Assembly (NCBI GenBank): GCA_015062745.1
Contig: SUUB01000005.1
Location: 60,928-100,561 of the forward strand
From: Actinomycetaceae bacterium
GTDB taxonomy: Bacteria > Actinomycetota > Actinomycetes > Actinomycetales > Actinomycetaceae
Direction of reading: 5' to 3'
Length of the DNA: 39,634 bases
Translations under genes and position numbers: made by a program
In this document: positions 1 to 9,037 of the stretch, piece by piece
Numbering within the stretch: the stretch's first letter is position 1
Layout: the number at the start of each line of letters is the position of its first letter
The notes under the pieces: generated by a model
The model's input: only the letters and a program-made list of their open reading frames with translations
The model's database searches: none
Told to the model about the DNA's origin: nothing

Positions 1-300
1 GGGCGGCAGCCGCTTGAAACACGGAGACTTCTTGACCACGTCGCGAATAAATCAGGAATCGGCAATATACGGCAGGGTGTGGGGATATCCCGGCGGGAGT
101 GCGGGTATCGCTCTGCCCGGCTGCCGTGGCGGTTGATCATGGGCCGACGTCGTGCGGGTGTTCTACCGCTCGCCGTGACGGGTTTTGAGGCTCCCGAGAT
201 TTCGGCATACCGGCGTCCTCTCGAAGAGTAAGCGCTCTCTGGGTAAGATGAGCTATTGCGTGCCTTCGTATGTGCGCACCTGATGCAAAGGAGAATAAAC
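1..300. other. Upstream region of thrS with an unassigned open frame
   Basis: Plus-strand frame 1 is open from the window edge to a TAA at 229-231 (76 codons, Arg-rich). It could be the 3' end of an upstream gene, but I recognise no family and third-position base use looks unbiased, so chance is equally likely. The rest is the thrS leader. I saw no T-box or other riboswitch architecture. Confidence 0.25.
221..249 (+). promoter_or_regulatory. Candidate thrS promoter
   Basis: TAAGAT at 244-249 is a good -10 hexamer. The best -35 with a 17-base spacer is TCGAAG at 221-226, which is poor. It would give a leader of about 45 bases containing the thrS ribosome binding site. Confidence 0.4.
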
Positions 301-2352
301 GTGCCCGTGATCTTGATCGATGGTGAGTCGACGTCGGTAGAGCAGAAGACAACCGGCGAGGACCTGTATGCCGAACAGCGCAATATCATCGCGCTGCGAA
401 TAGACGGCGTATTACGCGATCTGACCACGGAGCTTTCCGATTTGCCGGAGGGGGCGGCTGTTGAAGGCGTGGATATTTCCTCGCCGGATGGCCTGGGAAT
501 CCTGCGCCATTCCTGCACGCATGTGATGGCACAGGCCGTGCAAGACATGTTCCCGGATGTAAACCTCGGAATCGGTCCGTTTATCACCGACGGCTTCTAT
601 TACGACTTCGGCAATATCGATGCGGTGACACCGGAGATGCTGCGCGAACTCGAGAAGCGGATGAAGCGCATCGTCAAGGAGGGGCAGACCTTCCGCCGCC
701 GCGTCGTCAGTGAGGAAGAGGCACGCACAGAACTTGCGGCACAGCCCTACAAGCTCGAACTGGTGACCACAAAGGGAGCCGGCGCGGAGGGCGCATCCGT
801 GGAGGTCGGTGGCGCTGAACTCACCATGTACGACAATGTGCGCCGCGATGGCACCGTCGCGTGGAGCGATCTGTGCCGTGGCCCTCACCTGCCCTCGACT
901 CGGCTAATCGGCAACGGCTTCGCCCTGACCAAGGCCTCGGCCGCATATTGGAAGGGGAACCAGGCGAACGACCAGCTACAGCGGATCTACGGCACCGCTT
1001 GGGCATCCAAAGAGGATCTTCTCGCCTATCAAGAGCGGATCAAGGACGCCGAACGACGCGACCACCGTCGGTTGGGTTCCGAGCTTGACCTTTTCTCCTT
1101 CCCGGAGGAGATCGGCCCGGGGCTCGCGGTGTTCCACCCCAAGGGCGGAATCTTGCGGCATGTCATTGAGTCATACGTACGGCAGCGCCATTTGGAGGAA
1201 GGATTTGACTTCGTCCATACTCCGGAGATTTCCAAGGGAGGGCTCTTCCACACCTCGGGCCATTTGCCTTACTACGCGGATACCATGTTCCCGCCCATGC
1301 AGGTCGATGAGGAGCGAGACGAGGCCGGTAATATCACCCGGGCGGGTCAGGAGTACTATCTCAAGGCCATGAATTGCCCGATGCATAATCTCATCTTCCG
1401 TTCGCGGGGGCGCTCCTACCGGGAGTTACCGCTGCGCTTCTTCGAAATGGGCCACGACTACCGGTATGAGAAGTCCGGTGTTGTGCACGGCCTGACACGC
1501 ATGCGTGGCTTCACTATGGACGACTCACACACGTACTGCACCCCGGAGCAGGCAAAAGATGAGATCACCAAGCTACTCAACTTCTTCCTCGGTATTCTGC
1601 AGGATTTTGGACTGACGGATTTCTATCTGGAGCTCTCCACCCGCAGCGATGACGATAAGAAGAAAGACAAATTCATCGGCTCGGACGAGGACTGGGCGGC
1701 GGCGACGCAGATCTTGGAGGAGGCATGCGCCTCCACGGGCCTGGATCTCGTGCCCGATCCGGGCGGTGCGGCCTTCTACGGCCCGAAGATCTCAGTGCAG
1801 GCCAAGGACGCCATTGGCCGTACCTGGCAGATGTCAACCGTGCAGTACGACTTCAACCAGCCGGAGCGTTTTGATCTGGAATACACCGCATCCGACGGAT
1901 CGCATCGTCGTCCGGTGATGATTCACTGCGCCAAGTTGGGAGCAGTGGAGCGGTTCATAGGTGTTTTGACGGAGCACTACGCCGGGGCGTTCCCAACGTG
2001 GCTGGCTCCCGTACAGGCGCGCGTTATTCCGGTTGCGGAGGCCTTCGACTCCTACTGCGACGACGTCGCTGCGAAACTCCGCGCAGCCGGAATCCGCGTC
2101 GAAGTGGACCACAGTGATGACCGTTTCGGGAAGAAGATCCGCAACGCGGCCAAGGAGAAGATTCCCTTCACGATAATCGCGGGTGGCGACGACGTCGCCG
2201 CCGGAGCAGTCTCATTCCGTTATCGCGATGGCACGCAGGAGAACGGCATCCCAGTGGCTAACGCTGTGGCACATGTGGTTGATGTTGCCGAACGGCGGGT
2301 CAATGATCCGGAAGAAGAGCATTTGTGGACATCCGCCGAACGGGACGACTGA
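301..2352 (+). CDS. thrS: Threonine--tRNA ligase
   Basis: Cytosolic class II aminoacyl-tRNA synthetase that charges tRNA-Thr. The GTG at 301 is chosen because AAAGGAG lies about 9 bases upstream; an in-frame ATG at 256 would add 15 residues with no ribosome binding site. The product is 683 aa, normal for the family. An N-terminal TGS-like region (about 1-60) is followed by the editing domain with its HxxxH motif (HSCTH, about residue 70) and the catalytic core with KAMNCPMH, containing a zinc-ligand Cys, and motif 2 near [10 protein letters not shown]. An anticodon-binding domain closes the protein. In many actinobacteria a HIT-family gene lies between thrS and pgsA; here only 142 non-coding bases separate them. 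Confidence 0.97.
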   Translation: MPVILIDGESTSVEQKTTGEDLYAEQRNIIALRIDGVLRDLTTELSDLPEGAAVEGVDISSPDGLGILRHSCTHVMAQAVQDMFPDVNLGIGPFITDGFYYDFGNIDAVTPEMLRELEKRMKRIVKEGQTFRRRVVSEEEARTELAAQPYKLELVTTKGAGAEGASVEVGGAELTMYDNVRRDGTVAWSDLCRGPHLPSTRLIGNGFALTKASAAYWKGNQANDQLQRIYGTAWASKEDLLAYQERIKDAERRDHRRLGSELDLFSFPEEIGPGLAVFHPKGGILRHVIESYVRQRHLEEGFDFVHTPEISKGGLFHTSGHLPYYADTMFPPMQVDEERDEAGNITRAGQEYYLKAMNCPMHNLIFRSRGRSYRELPLRFFEMGHDYRYEKSGVVHGLTRMRGFTMDDSHTYCTPEQAKDEITKLLNFFLGILQDFGLTDFYLELSTRSDDDKKKDKFIGSDEDWAAATQILEEACASTGLDLVPDPGGAAFYGPKISVQAKDAIGRTWQMSTVQYDFNQPERFDLEYTASDGSHRRPVMIHCAKLGAVERFIGVLTEHYAGAFPTWLAPVQARVIPVAEAFDSYCDDVAAKLRAAGIRVEVDHSDDRFGKKIRNAAKEKIPFTIIAGGDDVAAGAVSFRYRDGTQENGIPVANAVAHVVDVAERRVNDPEEEHLWTSAERDD

Positions 2353-2494
2353 CGCGCACGTGCTGGGGAATGCGAATCACGGAGAGCGGTCAGCAAGCCG
2401 CTATGTGCTCCCCGCACTCGAAGCCCGGTGCGATGAAGGGAATGAGCACCCACACACCGGCACAACACAGTTCGCTGTACAGGAGTGAAGAACA

Positions 2495-3127
2495 ATGCTG
2501 AGTCGTTCCGGTCGTCCCCTTGCCCAAGTCCTCTTTGGACCGATCGCCCGGCTCTGCGTCAAAGCGCATATCAGCGCGGACGCGGTGACAATCACGGGCA
2601 CGCTGGCAGGTGTGGCTGTCGCGCTGACGCTGGTTCCTTTTGATCATTTGACGGTGGCTGCGCTGACAATCACCGTGCTCGTCATCTTTGACAATCTCGA
2701 CGGCCAGATTGCCCGCTTGACGGGGACATCTTCATCGTGGGGAGCATTCCTTGACTCAACGCTGGACAGGGTGTCCGATGCGGCAATTCTCAGCGGTGTG
2801 CTGATCTGGGCCTTACGGTGGTGCGATCCGCGTTACGCACTGTGGACAGTGATCGGCACGTTGGGAGCGCTGTGCCTGGGAAGCGTCGTGCCCTACGCGC
2901 GTGCTCGGGCCGAGGGGCTGGGTATGACGGCATCAGTCGGATTGGCCGAGCGTGCCGATCGCCTGACCATCACCCTGGTCGCCATGCTGCTGGTCGGTAT
3001 GGAGCTCGGCGATATCATCATGACCATTGCCATGTGGATTCTCTTCATCGCGGCACTGGTCACCGTGATACAGCGAATGGTGGTCGTGTATCGGCAGGCT
3101 CACTCCAGCGAGGCGAGGGCATCGTGA
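2495..3127 (+). CDS. pgsA: CDP-alcohol phosphatidyltransferase, likely phosphatidylinositol phosphate synthase
   Basis: Integral membrane enzyme that transfers a phosphatidyl group from CDP-diacylglycerol to an inositol phosphate, the first step toward PI and its mannosides. The 210 aa product carries the complete family signature D-x2-DG-x2-AR-x8-G-x3-D-x3-D, starting at DNLDGQIAR (about residue 66), with the expected spacings and several hydrophobic segments. The ATG at 2495 has AGGAG nine bases upstream. It overlaps the next gene by 4 bases (GTGA), and the following acyltransferase and mannosyltransferase make PI phosphate synthase far more likely than PG phosphate synthase. The inositol specificity comes from gene context, not from a residue I can point to. 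Confidence 0.93.
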   Translation: MLSRSGRPLAQVLFGPIARLCVKAHISADAVTITGTLAGVAVALTLVPFDHLTVAALTITVLVIFDNLDGQIARLTGTSSSWGAFLDSTLDRVSDAAILSGVLIWALRWCDPRYALWTVIGTLGALCLGSVVPYARARAEGLGMTASVGLAERADRLTITLVAMLLVGMELGDIIMTIAMWILFIAALVTVIQRMVVVYRQAHSSEARAS

Positions 3128-4209
3128 ACCCGGTCCGGGTCTTCGCCCTGGCACAGGCCGCCGTCAATCGGCTGCCGGAAGCAGCCGGTCGGGGTCTTTT
3201 CAACGTCGTCGGTACCGTGGTGGGCCTTTCCGGCCAGGGTGGCGTGCGCCAGCTGCGCAGGAATCAGGAGCGTCTGCGGCCCGGCCTGAGTCGCCAGCAG
3301 GCGCGGCGGTTATCCGCACGGGCCATGCGCTCGTATATGCGCTACTACTATGAGGTGTTCCGCCTCGGGAAGTTGAACGAGCGGCAGATTCTGGCACGCG
3401 TCAGTATCAGCAATGACGCCGCATTGCGGGAAGAATTCGCGGCGGGCCGCTCTGTTACCGCGGCGCTGACACACGCCGGAAACTGGGATCTGGCGGGCGC
3501 TTGGTCGAATATTGACCTGGCTGAGGTGCATACCATCGCGGAAAAGCTTGAGCCGCCGGAACTGGCAGAGGGCTTTTACGAGTTCCGCCGCTCACTGGGA
3601 ATGACGATCTATCAGCTTGTCAAAGGCGGAGGAGCCTTGCGTTCCCTGGCGCGTGACATGGAGGAGAGCGTCTGTTTCACGCCGATTCTGGCAGATCGTG
3701 ATCTCACGGCCTCCGGAATCGAGGTCCATCTGGCGGGTCATGCCATGCTGGTTGCGGCCGGGCCAGCGCTGCTTGCACAACGTACCGGCGTTCCGATTTA
3801 CCCGATCTTCACCAGGTATGAGAAGCTGACCGGGCAACGGCGGCGTGAAGCGGGAACTCGCTGGGGATTGCATATCGACGTCGCCGACGCCGTGTACGCT
3901 CGCACCACCGCGCAGTCCTCCCCGCAGGAACGGGAGGCGGATCTGCGGCGAATGAGTCAAGAATGGGTGACGAAACTCGAGCCCTTCCTGCGTGAGTATC
4001 TGGTTGACTGGCATATGTTGCAAAAGGTTTTTGTTGCCGACCTCGATCCCGAGCGTCTTGCACGAGCCCGAGCGCGCGCGCAAGGGCTTGGTCGGGCGCC
4101 AGTGGCGGGAATCGACGCCGAGATGGCGGCTCCTACCAACACCGACGGGTGCTCGCCGGACGGCGGCTCGGGTCGAGAAGAAACGGCGTCCTCAGGGAAG
4201 GAAGAATGA
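3124..4209 (+). CDS. Phosphatidylinositol mannoside acyltransferase (PatA-like)
   Basis: Member of the lipid A acyltransferase-like (HtrB/LpxL/PatA) family, expected to acylate the mannose of PIM at the inner face of the membrane. The GTG at 3124 overlaps the pgsA stop (GTGA) and gives 361 aa; the same frame extends further upstream inside pgsA but that is not coding. The catalytic HX4D motif is visible as HAGNWD at about residues 116-121. The last 45 or so residues form a Gly/Ser/Glu-rich tail beyond the catalytic domain, with no recognised function. It sits in the typical pgsA-patA-pimA order and is followed at once by pimA. Confidence 0.9.
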   Translation: MNPVRVFALAQAAVNRLPEAAGRGLFNVVGTVVGLSGQGGVRQLRRNQERLRPGLSRQQARRLSARAMRSYMRYYYEVFRLGKLNERQILARVSISNDAALREEFAAGRSVTAALTHAGNWDLAGAWSNIDLAEVHTIAEKLEPPELAEGFYEFRRSLGMTIYQLVKGGGALRSLARDMEESVCFTPILADRDLTASGIEVHLAGHAMLVAAGPALLAQRTGVPIYPIFTRYEKLTGQRRREAGTRWGLHIDVADAVYARTTAQSSPQEREADLRRMSQEWVTKLEPFLREYLVDWHMLQKVFVADLDPERLARARARAQGLGRAPVAGIDAEMAAPTNTDGCSPDGGSGREETASSGKEE

Positions 4210-5336
4210 TGCGCATAGGTATCGCCTGCCCCTACTCGTGGGACGTTCCCGGAGGCGTCCAGTTCCATATTCGCGACCTGGCGGCGGAACTGATTCGGCG
4301 CGGCCACGATGTGCGGGTGATAGCGCCGGCGGAGGATACCGATGCGCTTCCCGACTTCGCCAGTTCGACGGGATCGGCCATCGCCATCCCGTACAACGGT
4401 TCGGTGGCCCGCCTTTCCTTCGGCCCGCGCGTCAACCGTGCCGTGCGCGCCTGGTTGCGTGAGGGGGACTTTGATGTCCTGCATGTTCATGAGCCCTTTG
4501 TGCCCTCGGTCTCCATGTTGGCGCTTATGAGTGCCAGTTGTCCCGTGGTCTCCACCTTCCACACGGCGATGGATCGTTCGCGGGCGCTGGAGATCGGAAC
4601 GCCGATGCTGCGGCCATTCCTGGAGAAGATCCAGGCCCGTATCGCGGTATCGCAGGAGGCGCGTCGGACCGCGGTGCAGTACTTGGGTGGTGACGCGTAC
4701 GTGATTCCAAACGGCGTCTACACCACGGATTTCGAGAAGGCATCGCGTGACGAACGGTTCACCGGCGAGATCGGCCGCCCCACGCTCGGCTTTCTCGGGA
4801 GGCTTGACGAGCCGCGCAAGGGCCTGCCTGTGGTCGCCGGGGCGTTTCACGCCATTCGGGAGCAATTCCCGGGTGTGCGCCTGTTCGTGGCGGGCCGAGG
4901 GGATATTGACGAGGCCCGCGCCGCCTTCGGTGCGGATGCCGAAGCGGTGGAGTTCCTCGGTGGAATCTCCGATGAGGACAAAGCCGCCATGCTCTCCAGC
5001 GTTGACATCTACCTCGCCCCGAACACCGGCGGTGAATCATTCGGCATCATTCTTATCGAGGCGATGAGCGCGGGAAGCTTCGTCGTCGCCTCCGATATTC
5101 CTGCCTTCCGGGCGGTGCTGGGAGGTGGAAACTTCGGCGATCAGTTCGCCAATGGCGACTCTGCGGCGCTGGCCGCAACCGTCGCGCAGGCGCTGCGAGA
5201 GCCGGAGCGACGGGCTGCAACGGTGCAGCGCGCTCGCGCCGAAGCACATCGCTATGACTGGTCAACCGTTGCATCGCAGGTATATGCGGTATACGAAACG
5301 GCAGTACGCACCGCGAGGTTGGAGGTTGACGAGTGA
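4209..5336 (+). CDS. pimA: Phosphatidylinositol mannosyltransferase PimA
   Basis: GT4-family glycosyltransferase that moves mannose from GDP-mannose to phosphatidylinositol, giving PIM1. The N-terminus MRIGIACPYSWDVPGGVQFH is the typical PimA opening, with its Gly-rich donor/acceptor loop. The C-terminal half has NTGGESFGIILIEAMSAG, the E-x7-E nucleotide-sugar motif of GT4 enzymes. ATG-ATG stands at 4206 and 4209; I chose 4209 (375 aa) because of its better spacing from the GGAAGGA element, but 4206 (ATGA overlap) is nearly as good. It is coupled to the genes on both sides by overlapping stop/start codons. Confidence 0.93.
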   Translation: MRIGIACPYSWDVPGGVQFHIRDLAAELIRRGHDVRVIAPAEDTDALPDFASSTGSAIAIPYNGSVARLSFGPRVNRAVRAWLREGDFDVLHVHEPFVPSVSMLALMSASCPVVSTFHTAMDRSRALEIGTPMLRPFLEKIQARIAVSQEARRTAVQYLGGDAYVIPNGVYTTDFEKASRDERFTGEIGRPTLGFLGRLDEPRKGLPVVAGAFHAIREQFPGVRLFVAGRGDIDEARAAFGADAEAVEFLGGISDEDKAAMLSSVDIYLAPNTGGESFGIILIEAMSAGSFVVASDIPAFRAVLGGGNFGDQFANGDSAALAATVAQALREPERRAATVQRARAEAHRYDWSTVASQVYAVYETAVRTARLEVDE

Positions 5337-5896
5337 GCGCTCCATGGTGGATTGCCCTGGTCCTTGTTCTGTTCGTTTTATCCATGGTTGCCGTTGTGGT
5401 CGCCCGTCGTATTGATCGCCTGCATCGCCAAGTGCTCCGCTCACGCCGTGCGCTTGAGTATGCCCTCACTGCCCGTGCACAGTACGCGCACGATTTCGCC
5501 GTGAGTGGTGCGCTCGATATTGCGGGAGCAGTCCTCCTTGCAGATGCGGCGGACACCTGCCTGCGGGAAGGCATGCTACCGATTGTCGACGACGGTCTGG
5601 ACGCGCTTCTTCCTGTGACCCCACCTGAGTCCCCCGGAGACCGGCGCTCGCTCGAATCAGACTTGTCTCGTACACTACGGCTAACGGTTGACGAGATGGA
5701 CCCGGAGGAGAAGACCGGTGCCGGAAGCCTCGCGGAGAGGTTGGAGCGGGCGCGCCTCGACGTGCGCATGACCCGCTCCTTCCATAACTCCCATGTGGAC
5801 CAGATCCGGCGCCTACGCCGTAATCCACTGGCTCGGTTACTCCATCTGGCCGGGAATGCCCCGCTTCCCGTCACCGTTGACATTGACGACGAATAA
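5333..5896 (+). CDS. Small membrane-anchored protein, LemA-like in layout
   Basis: 187 aa of uncertain function. A hydrophobic N-terminal helix (about residues 5-24, WWIALVLVLFVLSMVAVVVA) would anchor it in the membrane with a short N-terminus. The remainder is charged and helix-rich, starting RRIDRLHRQVLRSRRALE, a pattern reminiscent of LemA-type helical proteins, though I cannot establish homology. GTG at 5333 overlaps the pimA stop (GTGA), so it is probably made with the PIM enzymes. Genes of this shape often follow pimA in actinobacteria, which suggests envelope work, but no catalytic motif is visible. Confidence 0.8.
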   Translation: MSAPWWIALVLVLFVLSMVAVVVARRIDRLHRQVLRSRRALEYALTARAQYAHDFAVSGALDIAGAVLLADAADTCLREGMLPIVDDGLDALLPVTPPESPGDRRSLESDLSRTLRLTVDEMDPEEKTGAGSLAERLERARLDVRMTRSFHNSHVDQIRRLRRNPLARLLHLAGNAPLPVTVDIDDE

Positions 5897-5930
5897 GCGA
5901 CGACAGCACGCAACAGATGATGAGTAACAC

Positions 5931-7373
5931 ATGAGTAGTTTCGACCCGTACCCGGCCCGGCCCGGTAACAACAATCAGAGCGGCCCGCAGGGGGCGGCGC
6001 CTGTGCAAGGCGGATACTACACACCGCCAGCAGGTTCCGGGTTCGTCGCGGGAAACTACGGCGTCGGCTACGCGCCCCCGGCGTTTGCCGCAGGAACGGG
6101 TCTGGCCCTGGATGGCACGCGGCCTCCGAGCAATATCGGCGAGATCAGCCAAAAGGAGCCGCGCTGGCGCGCCCCGCGCGGGAACAAGATAGCGCTGCAT
6201 ATTGGTGTCGGAATCATTGTGTGCGCCGCGTTGGCCGGTTTCGTCTACCTGTTGCCGGCCCTGAACCAGGCGGGAGCAACACGCACTGTGACATTCGCAG
6301 TGATGGCGCTTATGCCTGTTGTGGTGATATCCGCCATTGTCGCCTGGATCGACCGCTGGGAACGTGAACCGGTGGGCATCTACGTAGCTGCCTTCGCCTG
6401 GGGCGCGGGCATTTCTACGGCGTTGACAATCGTGTTCTCGAACACCGGAACCTACTTCAACTGGCTGTACCGCGCCGGCGATACACCACAGAGCTTTGAT
6501 GAGAGAGCTGCGGTATTCGGCGCTCCCCTGATGGAGGAGGCCTGCAAGGGGCTCGGCGTAGTCTTAATGGTGTTGATCTTCCACAAGCACGTTAACGGCG
6601 CGGTGGATGGTCTCGTGTACGGAATGCTGGTTGGGCTGGGCTTCGCTTTTACTGAGAACATTGTCTACTTCGCCTCCGCGTACACCGAGGCTCTGAACTC
6701 CGGAGCCTCCACCAGCGAAGCATTTGGTTACGTCGAGGAAGTCTTCCAGATACGTGCCATTCTGAACCCCTTCGTTCACCCGATAGCGACGGGCTTCACC
6801 GGGTTATCCCTCGGTATAGGGACAACGATGCGATTCCGCCCCTTCGTCATTCCTGTCACTCTTGTCGGGTACGCCATTGCGGTGCTGCTGCACGGGCTGC
6901 ACAACTACTCGGCGGTACTCAACATGTCGGATGGGGAGAGACTGTTGTACCAAATCCCAATCTATGCGGTGACTCTCACAGTGATCCTCATTGCGCGCAG
7001 TTCCGAACGACGACATGTGCTAGCTGCGTTGCGCGAGTACGAGGGCGCCGGGTGGTTCACTCCCAACGAACTCTCGATGATCCAGAGCGTCTCCAATCGG
7101 CGGGCCGCTACCGAATGGGCTGCGGTGGCTGTTGGACGCAGTGGCGGGAACCCGGCACAGGGCCGCGATGCGATGAAGCTGTTCCAAAAGGAGATGATCC
7201 AACTCGGCTATGCCAGGTCCGGCCAACTGCGACGCGGCACTGCAAACAGGCTGGAGAATCGTGTGGAGGAAGAAAACCGGTTGAGCCTTCTCAGCGATCT
7301 GCGCCTAGTGTTCACCGGTCAAACGAGACAGGTTGCCGCTGGAGCCTACACAGGGACATTCGGGTATGCGTGA
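5931..7373 (+). CDS. prsW: PrsW-family intramembrane protease
   Basis: Multi-pass membrane protein of 480 aa. The PrsW signatures are all present: LMEEACKGLG (the EExxK motif, about residue 200), FAFTENIVYF (FxxxEN) and NPFVHPIATGF (histidine motif). PrsW proteases cut within or next to the membrane and in Bacillus act on the anti-sigma factor RsiW; the substrate here is unknown. The first 75 residues are a cytosolic Pro/Gly/Tyr/Asn-rich, probably disordered segment. A soluble C-terminal region of about 120 residues follows the last membrane helix. It starts 34 bases after the previous gene with only a weak ribosome binding site, so it may share that operon. Its 3' end overlaps the Nudix gene. 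Confidence 0.9.
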   Translation: MSSFDPYPARPGNNNQSGPQGAAPVQGGYYTPPAGSGFVAGNYGVGYAPPAFAAGTGLALDGTRPPSNIGEISQKEPRWRAPRGNKIALHIGVGIIVCAALAGFVYLLPALNQAGATRTVTFAVMALMPVVVISAIVAWIDRWEREPVGIYVAAFAWGAGISTALTIVFSNTGTYFNWLYRAGDTPQSFDERAAVFGAPLMEEACKGLGVVLMVLIFHKHVNGAVDGLVYGMLVGLGFAFTENIVYFASAYTEALNSGASTSEAFGYVEEVFQIRAILNPFVHPIATGFTGLSLGIGTTMRFRPFVIPVTLVGYAIAVLLHGLHNYSAVLNMSDGERLLYQIPIYAVTLTVILIARSSERRHVLAALREYEGAGWFTPNELSMIQSVSNRRAATEWAAVAVGRSGGNPAQGRDAMKLFQKEMIQLGYARSGQLRRGTANRLENRVEEENRLSLLSDLRLVFTGQTRQVAAGAYTGTFGYA

Positions 7374-8073
7374 GGTTGAGCAGGCGCATGCACCCGACGC
7401 CTGCACGGGTAGACAGTCCCGCACGGAGTGGATTCCGGACGCGGACGGGATCCCAAGCCGGGAGGCGGCTCGCGTGCTTGTTATCGACCCGGATAACCGC
7501 GTGTTACTCATTCGTGGCCACGACATTGACCGGCCCGACTTCTGGTGGTGGTTCACTGTTGGCGGTGGTATTCAAGGTCAGTCACGGCGAGAGGGGGCGG
7601 TGCGCGAGCTGTACGAGGAGACTGGTCTGCGTGCGCAGGCGCAGCGTCTCATCGGTCCTGTGCTCTACCGTCGCGCAGTCCTTAAATTTACGCGCGGTGT
7701 GCAGCGGCAGAACGAGTACTTCTTTCTGCTGCGCGTTACCGCTGCCGAGGCGAGTAGCGTCGTCGCCGGAAAGGAACTCAGCGCACTGGAACAGGAGCTT
7801 CTCGACGAATACCGCTGGTGGGATGCCAGCGCGATTGAAGAGGCCGAGCGAGCTGGAGAGATCTTCTATCCGGTCGGCTTAGGCGCATTGGTACAGGGCT
7901 GGATCAACGGCTGGGATGGGACGTGCGATGTTATCGACGAGAATGACACCGCCGAGGAGCATGGGGAGGAGAAGGCCGAGACGGCCGACGAGGCGGTAGC
8001 CCCTTCGCGCCGGAAAACGCCGCTGCGCAAACCTCCACCCGTGCAAAGGCGGACCCCGACAGGGCCGAACTGA
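7366..8073 (+). CDS. Nudix hydrolase with an altered Nudix box
   Basis: Predicted nucleoside-diphosphate-X hydrolase, 235 aa from ATG 7366, which overlaps prsW by 8 bases and has AGGGA upstream; a longer start inside prsW is possible but less likely. The Nudix region is GGGIQGQSRREGAVRE followed by LYEETGL. The metal-binding REUxEExGU part is intact, but the first conserved glutamate (the E of G-x5-E) is Gln and the loop is one residue shorter than usual. The last 55 or so residues are a charged tail rich in Glu, Lys, Arg and Pro. Substrate unknown. A Nudix gene between pimA and yebC is common in actinobacteria. Confidence 0.88.
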   Translation: MREVEQAHAPDACTGRQSRTEWIPDADGIPSREAARVLVIDPDNRVLLIRGHDIDRPDFWWWFTVGGGIQGQSRREGAVRELYEETGLRAQAQRLIGPVLYRRAVLKFTRGVQRQNEYFFLLRVTAAEASSVVAGKELSALEQELLDEYRWWDASAIEEAERAGEIFYPVGLGALVQGWINGWDGTCDVIDENDTAEEHGEEKAETADEAVAPSRRKTPLRKPPPVQRRTPTGPN

Positions 8074-8118
8074 CACGGTGCATATGGCACGGTGAAATGT
8101 ACGGTGCCGTGGACTCGT

Positions 8119-8124
8119 TAGAAT
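8119..8124 (+). promoter_or_regulatory. Candidate -10 element for yebC
   Basis: TAGAAT at 8119-8124 is a good -10 match about 35 bases before the yebC start, but no convincing -35 lies 16-18 bases upstream. Confidence 0.35.
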
Positions 8125-8160
8125 GGGTAGTGGAGAAGTCATCAAGTCCAAGGAGAATCT

Positions 8161-8919
8161 GTGTCCGGACACTCGAAGTGGGCAACCACGAAGCACAAGA
8201 AGGCTGCCATTGATGCAAAGCGCGGCAAGCTTTTCGCTCGGCTCATCAAGAACATCGAGGTAGCTGCCCGCACCGGCGGTGGTGATCCTGCCGGTAACCC
8301 GACGCTCTACGATGCGATTCAGAAAGCGAAGAAGAACTCGGTTCCCGCCGACAACATCGATCGCGCCGTCAAGCGTGGATCGGGTGAGGGCAGCGACGCG
8401 GTGAATTACGAGTCGATCACCTACGAAGGCTACGCATCGGGTGGAGTCGCCGTTCTCATCGAATGCCTCACCGACAATCGGAACCGCGCGGCATCGGAGG
8501 TGCGAACCGCTCTGACACGCAACGGTGGACAGCTTGCCGATCCCGGATCGGTGTCGTACTTATTCACCCGCAAGGGCGTTGTTGAGGTTGCCAAGGCCGA
8601 CTCACTGTCGGAGGACGACATCCTGACGGCCGTCCTGGATGCCGGGGCAGAGGACGTCGTTGACGAGGGTGAAAGCTATTCGGTGGAGAGCGAGCCCAAC
8701 GACGTCGTCGCGGTGCGTATGGCCTTGCAGGACGCCGGTATCGACTACAACTCTGCCGAGGTGCAGTTCGTGCCATCGATGAAGGTGGAGGTCGACAAGG
8801 AAGGGGCGCAAAAGGTGTTGCGCGTACTTGACGCACTCGATGAGTGCGACGACGTGCAGAACGTGTACTCCAATGTCGATATCTCGGACGAGATTCTGGC
8901 CGAACTGGATGCGGAGTAG
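8161..8919 (+). CDS. yebC: YebC/PmpR-family protein
   Basis: 252 aa protein of the YebC/TACO1 family. Members act as transcription regulators (PmpR type) or help ribosomes through difficult sequences; the sequence does not decide between these. The N-terminus [20 protein letters not shown] is the family hallmark, and the length is standard. GTG at 8161 is preceded by AAGGAG at good spacing. It lies directly upstream of ruvCAB, the usual actinobacterial order. In Mycobacterium and relatives pdxS-pdxT often sit between the pimA region and yebC; they are absent here. Confidence 0.95.
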   Translation: MSGHSKWATTKHKKAAIDAKRGKLFARLIKNIEVAARTGGGDPAGNPTLYDAIQKAKKNSVPADNIDRAVKRGSGEGSDAVNYESITYEGYASGGVAVLIECLTDNRNRAASEVRTALTRNGGQLADPGSVSYLFTRKGVVEVAKADSLSEDDILTAVLDAGAEDVVDEGESYSVESEPNDVVAVRMALQDAGIDYNSAEVQFVPSMKVEVDKEGAQKVLRVLDALDECDDVQNVYSNVDISDEILAELDAE

Positions 8920-8964
8920 GGGCTGCTGATACTGCGCGGCATCGCGTATAAGGCCACGACAGTG

Positions 8965-8988
8965 AGGGCTGGCACATGTGCCAGCCCT
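8965..8988 (+). terminator. 24-bp perfect palindrome after yebC
   Basis: AGGGCTGGCACA and its exact reverse complement lie back to back with no loop bases, 45 bases after yebC. An RNA hairpin of about 10 bp could end yebC transcription, but only two T's follow. A protein-binding site is the alternative. Confidence 0.45.
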
Positions 8989-9025
8989 TCGCCGTGCCTC
9001 CTACCGACTTCCGGGTGGGCGACGA

Positions 9026-9031
9026 TAGGTT
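9026..9031 (+). promoter_or_regulatory. Candidate -10 for a leaderless ruvC mRNA
   Basis: TAGGTT ends 6 bases before the ruvC ATG at 9038, which would place the transcription start at or next to the start codon. No Shine-Dalgarno sequence is visible. Confidence 0.5.
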
Positions 9032-9037
9032 AAAGAC

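Noticed and set aside
1-300. Possible T-box in the thrS leader
   Set aside because: The presumed leader of about 45 bases is too short and no T-box sequence or antiterminator pairing is visible.
3957-4865. 302-codon minus-strand frame over the acyltransferase and pimA
   Set aside because: Antisense to two certain genes and spans their junction; no recognisable protein.
8085-8108. Imperfect hairpin between the Nudix gene and yebC
   Set aside because: 7 of 8 pairs and no T-run; too weak to call a terminator.
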